DNA of 64,000 bases from JACCZR01 sp963844805 (GTDB taxonomy: Bacteria; Actinomycetota; Thermoleophilia; Solirubrobacterales; Thermoleophilaceae), in the NCBI GenBank assembly GCA_963844805.1, contig CAWJPU010000007.1:1-64000 (forward strand), written 5' to 3'. The notes beneath the pieces were generated by a model. It was given only the letters and a program-made list of their open reading frames with translations, made no database searches and was not told where the DNA came from. A program made the position numbers and the translations under genes. This document shows positions 63,043-64,000 of this stretch, one piece after another (position 1 is the first letter of the stretch; the number at the start of each line of letters is the position of its first letter).

Positions 63043-63085
63043 GTGACCGCGCGGCCGCCTAGGCGCCGGAGGGCGGACACCCCTC

Positions 63086-63118
63086 CGAAAAGCCGTCAGC
63101 GGGCTGACGAATTTTTCG
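63086..63118. repeat. Dispersed palindrome, copy 4 (inside the MBL gene end)
   Basis: The sequence CGAAAAGCCGTCAGC is followed by CTGACGAATTTTTCG. It lies between the GNAT gene and the MBL-fold gene, which converge. On the minus strand it encodes the last residues and the TGA stop of the MBL gene, so it is both coding end and terminator-like element. Confidence 0.8.
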
Positions 63119-64000
63119 ACTGGGTGGGGCGTGTCGCGCGCGGGGCCTGGGGCGCGACTTCGATCTCGGCCCGCTCGGTGGCCAGCAGCAGCTGGGCGGG
63201 GTCGCCGCCCAGGCCGGCGAACTGCTCGCATGCCTGCGCGGCGAAGCGGTCCAGGAAATCGTCCGTGTGCAGGGGATCGTGGTGGAAGAGCACCACGCGC
63301 TCGGCGCGCGCTCGGCGGCCGAACTCCAGGGCGTCGGTGAGCGGTGAGTGGCCCCAGCCGAGGTGGTCGCGGTGCTCGTCGTCGGTGTACTGGCAGTCGT
63401 GGAGGAGCAGGCTCGCGTCCCGGGCCAGGTCGAAGCCCGAGATCCACTCGTCCTCGGTGTCGCAGATGGGCACGCCGAGGCCGGGCTCGTGGTCGGGGAT
63501 GTAGCAGACCGACTCCTCGCCGGAGCTGATGCGGTAGCCGAGCGTGGGCCCGCGGTGGGTGACCGACTCGGCCCGGATGCGCAGGTCGCCGATGTCCCAC
63601 TCGGTCGGCTCGGCCTCGTGGAACTCGAGGTGGCAGGGCAGCTCGCGCACCTCCACCGGCGCCAGCGGCGCGGAGATGTAGCGGGCGATGCGGTCCATCA
63701 GCGGCGCCTCGGGCGAGGCCGGGCCCCAGATCGTGACGTCCGCCTCCGCGCTGAACAGCGGGGCGAAGAACATCAGCCCCTGGATGTGGTCCAGGTGCAG
63801 GTGGGTGAGCAGGATGTGCAGCGGCCCGTCGGCCGGGTCGACCCGCATGCCCAGGTTCCGGATGCCCGTGCCGCCGTCGAGGATGATCCTGGTCCCGTCG
63901 TCGGCCATCACCTCGACGCACGAGGTGTTGCCCCCGTAGCGGGTGGTCTCCGGCCCGGGCGAGGGCACCGAGCCGCGCGCGCCCCAGACCTTGACCTTCA
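63096..64000 (-). CDS. MBL-fold metallo-hydrolase, start at the window edge
   Basis: About 300 residues, with the first base of the start codon just outside the window (the sequence reads xTG then KVKVWGARGSVPSPG). Family motifs: RYGGNTSCVEVMADDG, the metal-binding LLTHLHLDHIQGLMFF (HxHxDH), and later ligand histidines in SVTHRGPTLGY, LLLHDCQYTD and LFHHDPLHTD. This is the group of metallo-beta-lactamase-fold phosphodiesterases and hydrolases. The substrate is unknown. The last residues, SKNSSAR and the stop, come from the dispersed palindrome. Confidence 0.85.
   Translation of the reverse strand, partial: KVKVWGARGSVPSPGPETTRYGGNTSCVEVMADDGTRIILDGGTGIRNLGMRVDPADGPLHILLTHLHLDHIQGLMFFAPLFSAEADVTIWGPASPEAPLMDRIARYISAPLAPVEVRELPCHLEFHEAEPTEWDIGDLRIRAESVTHRGPTLGYRISSGEESVCYIPDHEPGLGVPICDTEDEWISGFDLARDASLLLHDCQYTDDEHRDHLGWGHSPLTDALEFGRRARAERVVLFHHDPLHTDDFLDRFAAQACEQFAGLGGDPAQLLLATERAEIEVAPQAPRATRPTQSKNSSAR

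Noticed and set aside
1..64000. tRNA, rRNA, insertion sequences, integrases or phage genes
   Set aside because: None was recognised by eye; no CCA-ended cloverleaf, transposase motif or target-site duplication was found. A tRNA or Rfam search would be needed to exclude small RNAs.

Overview
The window is 64 kb of very GC-rich (roughly 70% by eye), gene-dense DNA with short intergenic gaps. Many genes start with GTG or TTG and many consecutive genes overlap by 4 nt (ATGA, GTGA, TTGA). The gene content points to a member of Actinomycetota, most likely Thermoleophilia/Solirubrobacterales: a primary sigma factor, EgtB/EgtD, a paired ArsA/Get3 ATPase operon like mycobacterial Rv3679-Rv3680, an Rv3031/Rv3032-like polysaccharide operon and a septum-formation-domain protein. 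The lineage is an inference from gene content, not a marker-gene placement. No tRNA, rRNA, CRISPR, insertion sequence or phage gene was recognised. No stretch above about 300 bases lacks a gene.

Layout. 1-9.1 kb: end of a CocE/S15-type hydrolase; a tandemly duplicated two-gene module (secreted beta-helix protein plus small lipoprotein, twice); a cNMP-patatin phospholipase and an alpha/beta hydrolase. 9.1-17.4 kb: a GT-C-like membrane protein, an MFS exporter, MeaB, a MacB/LolD-type ABC exporter pair, a left-handed beta-helix acyltransferase and an XRE regulator. 17.4-22.4 kb: a coupled operon methyltransferase-CPBP protease-GH57-GT4 and a divergent second methyltransferase, resembling the mycobacterial methylglucose lipopolysaccharide locus. 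22.4-29.5 kb: a membrane protein, photolyase, LON-domain protein, gamma-glutamyltransferase, an FtsZ with a long N-terminal extension, and ParA. 29.5-36.5 kb: a surface-glycan cluster (GT4, COG4671 glycosyltransferase, DegT aminotransferase, a QueC/MurL-like PP-loop enzyme, a pyruvyltransferase-GT2 fusion). 36.5-44.7 kb: the Get3-like pair, an unknown acidic-tailed protein, HxlR, AIM24, the sigma factor and YihY. 44.7-52.4 kb: a LuxR-type response regulator, MoeA, GlpX, dodecin, EgtB-EgtD and a thiolase. 52.4-57 kb: a TetR-controlled thioesterase-hydrolase-SnoaL operon, a quinone oxidoreductase and a lipase-like hydrolase. 57-61 kb: a complete OpuC-type osmoprotectant importer. 61-64 kb: a septum-formation-domain protein, DUF427, DUF1152, GNAT and an MBL-fold hydrolase cut by the right edge.

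Two window-wide properties matter to any user. First, about 25 genes or gene junctions contain single-base frameshifts in otherwise intact, conserved reading frames, at least one in a homopolymer. This looks like assembly or sequencing error rather than gene decay, and it creates false in-frame 'fusions' (FtsZ-GGT, PP-loop-DegT, permease-OpuCC). Second, a dispersed palindrome built on GAAAAATTCGTCAG-CGGC-CTGACGAATTTTTC arms occurs four times, always between genes and mostly between converging ones; in one copy it supplies the last residues and stop codon of a gene.
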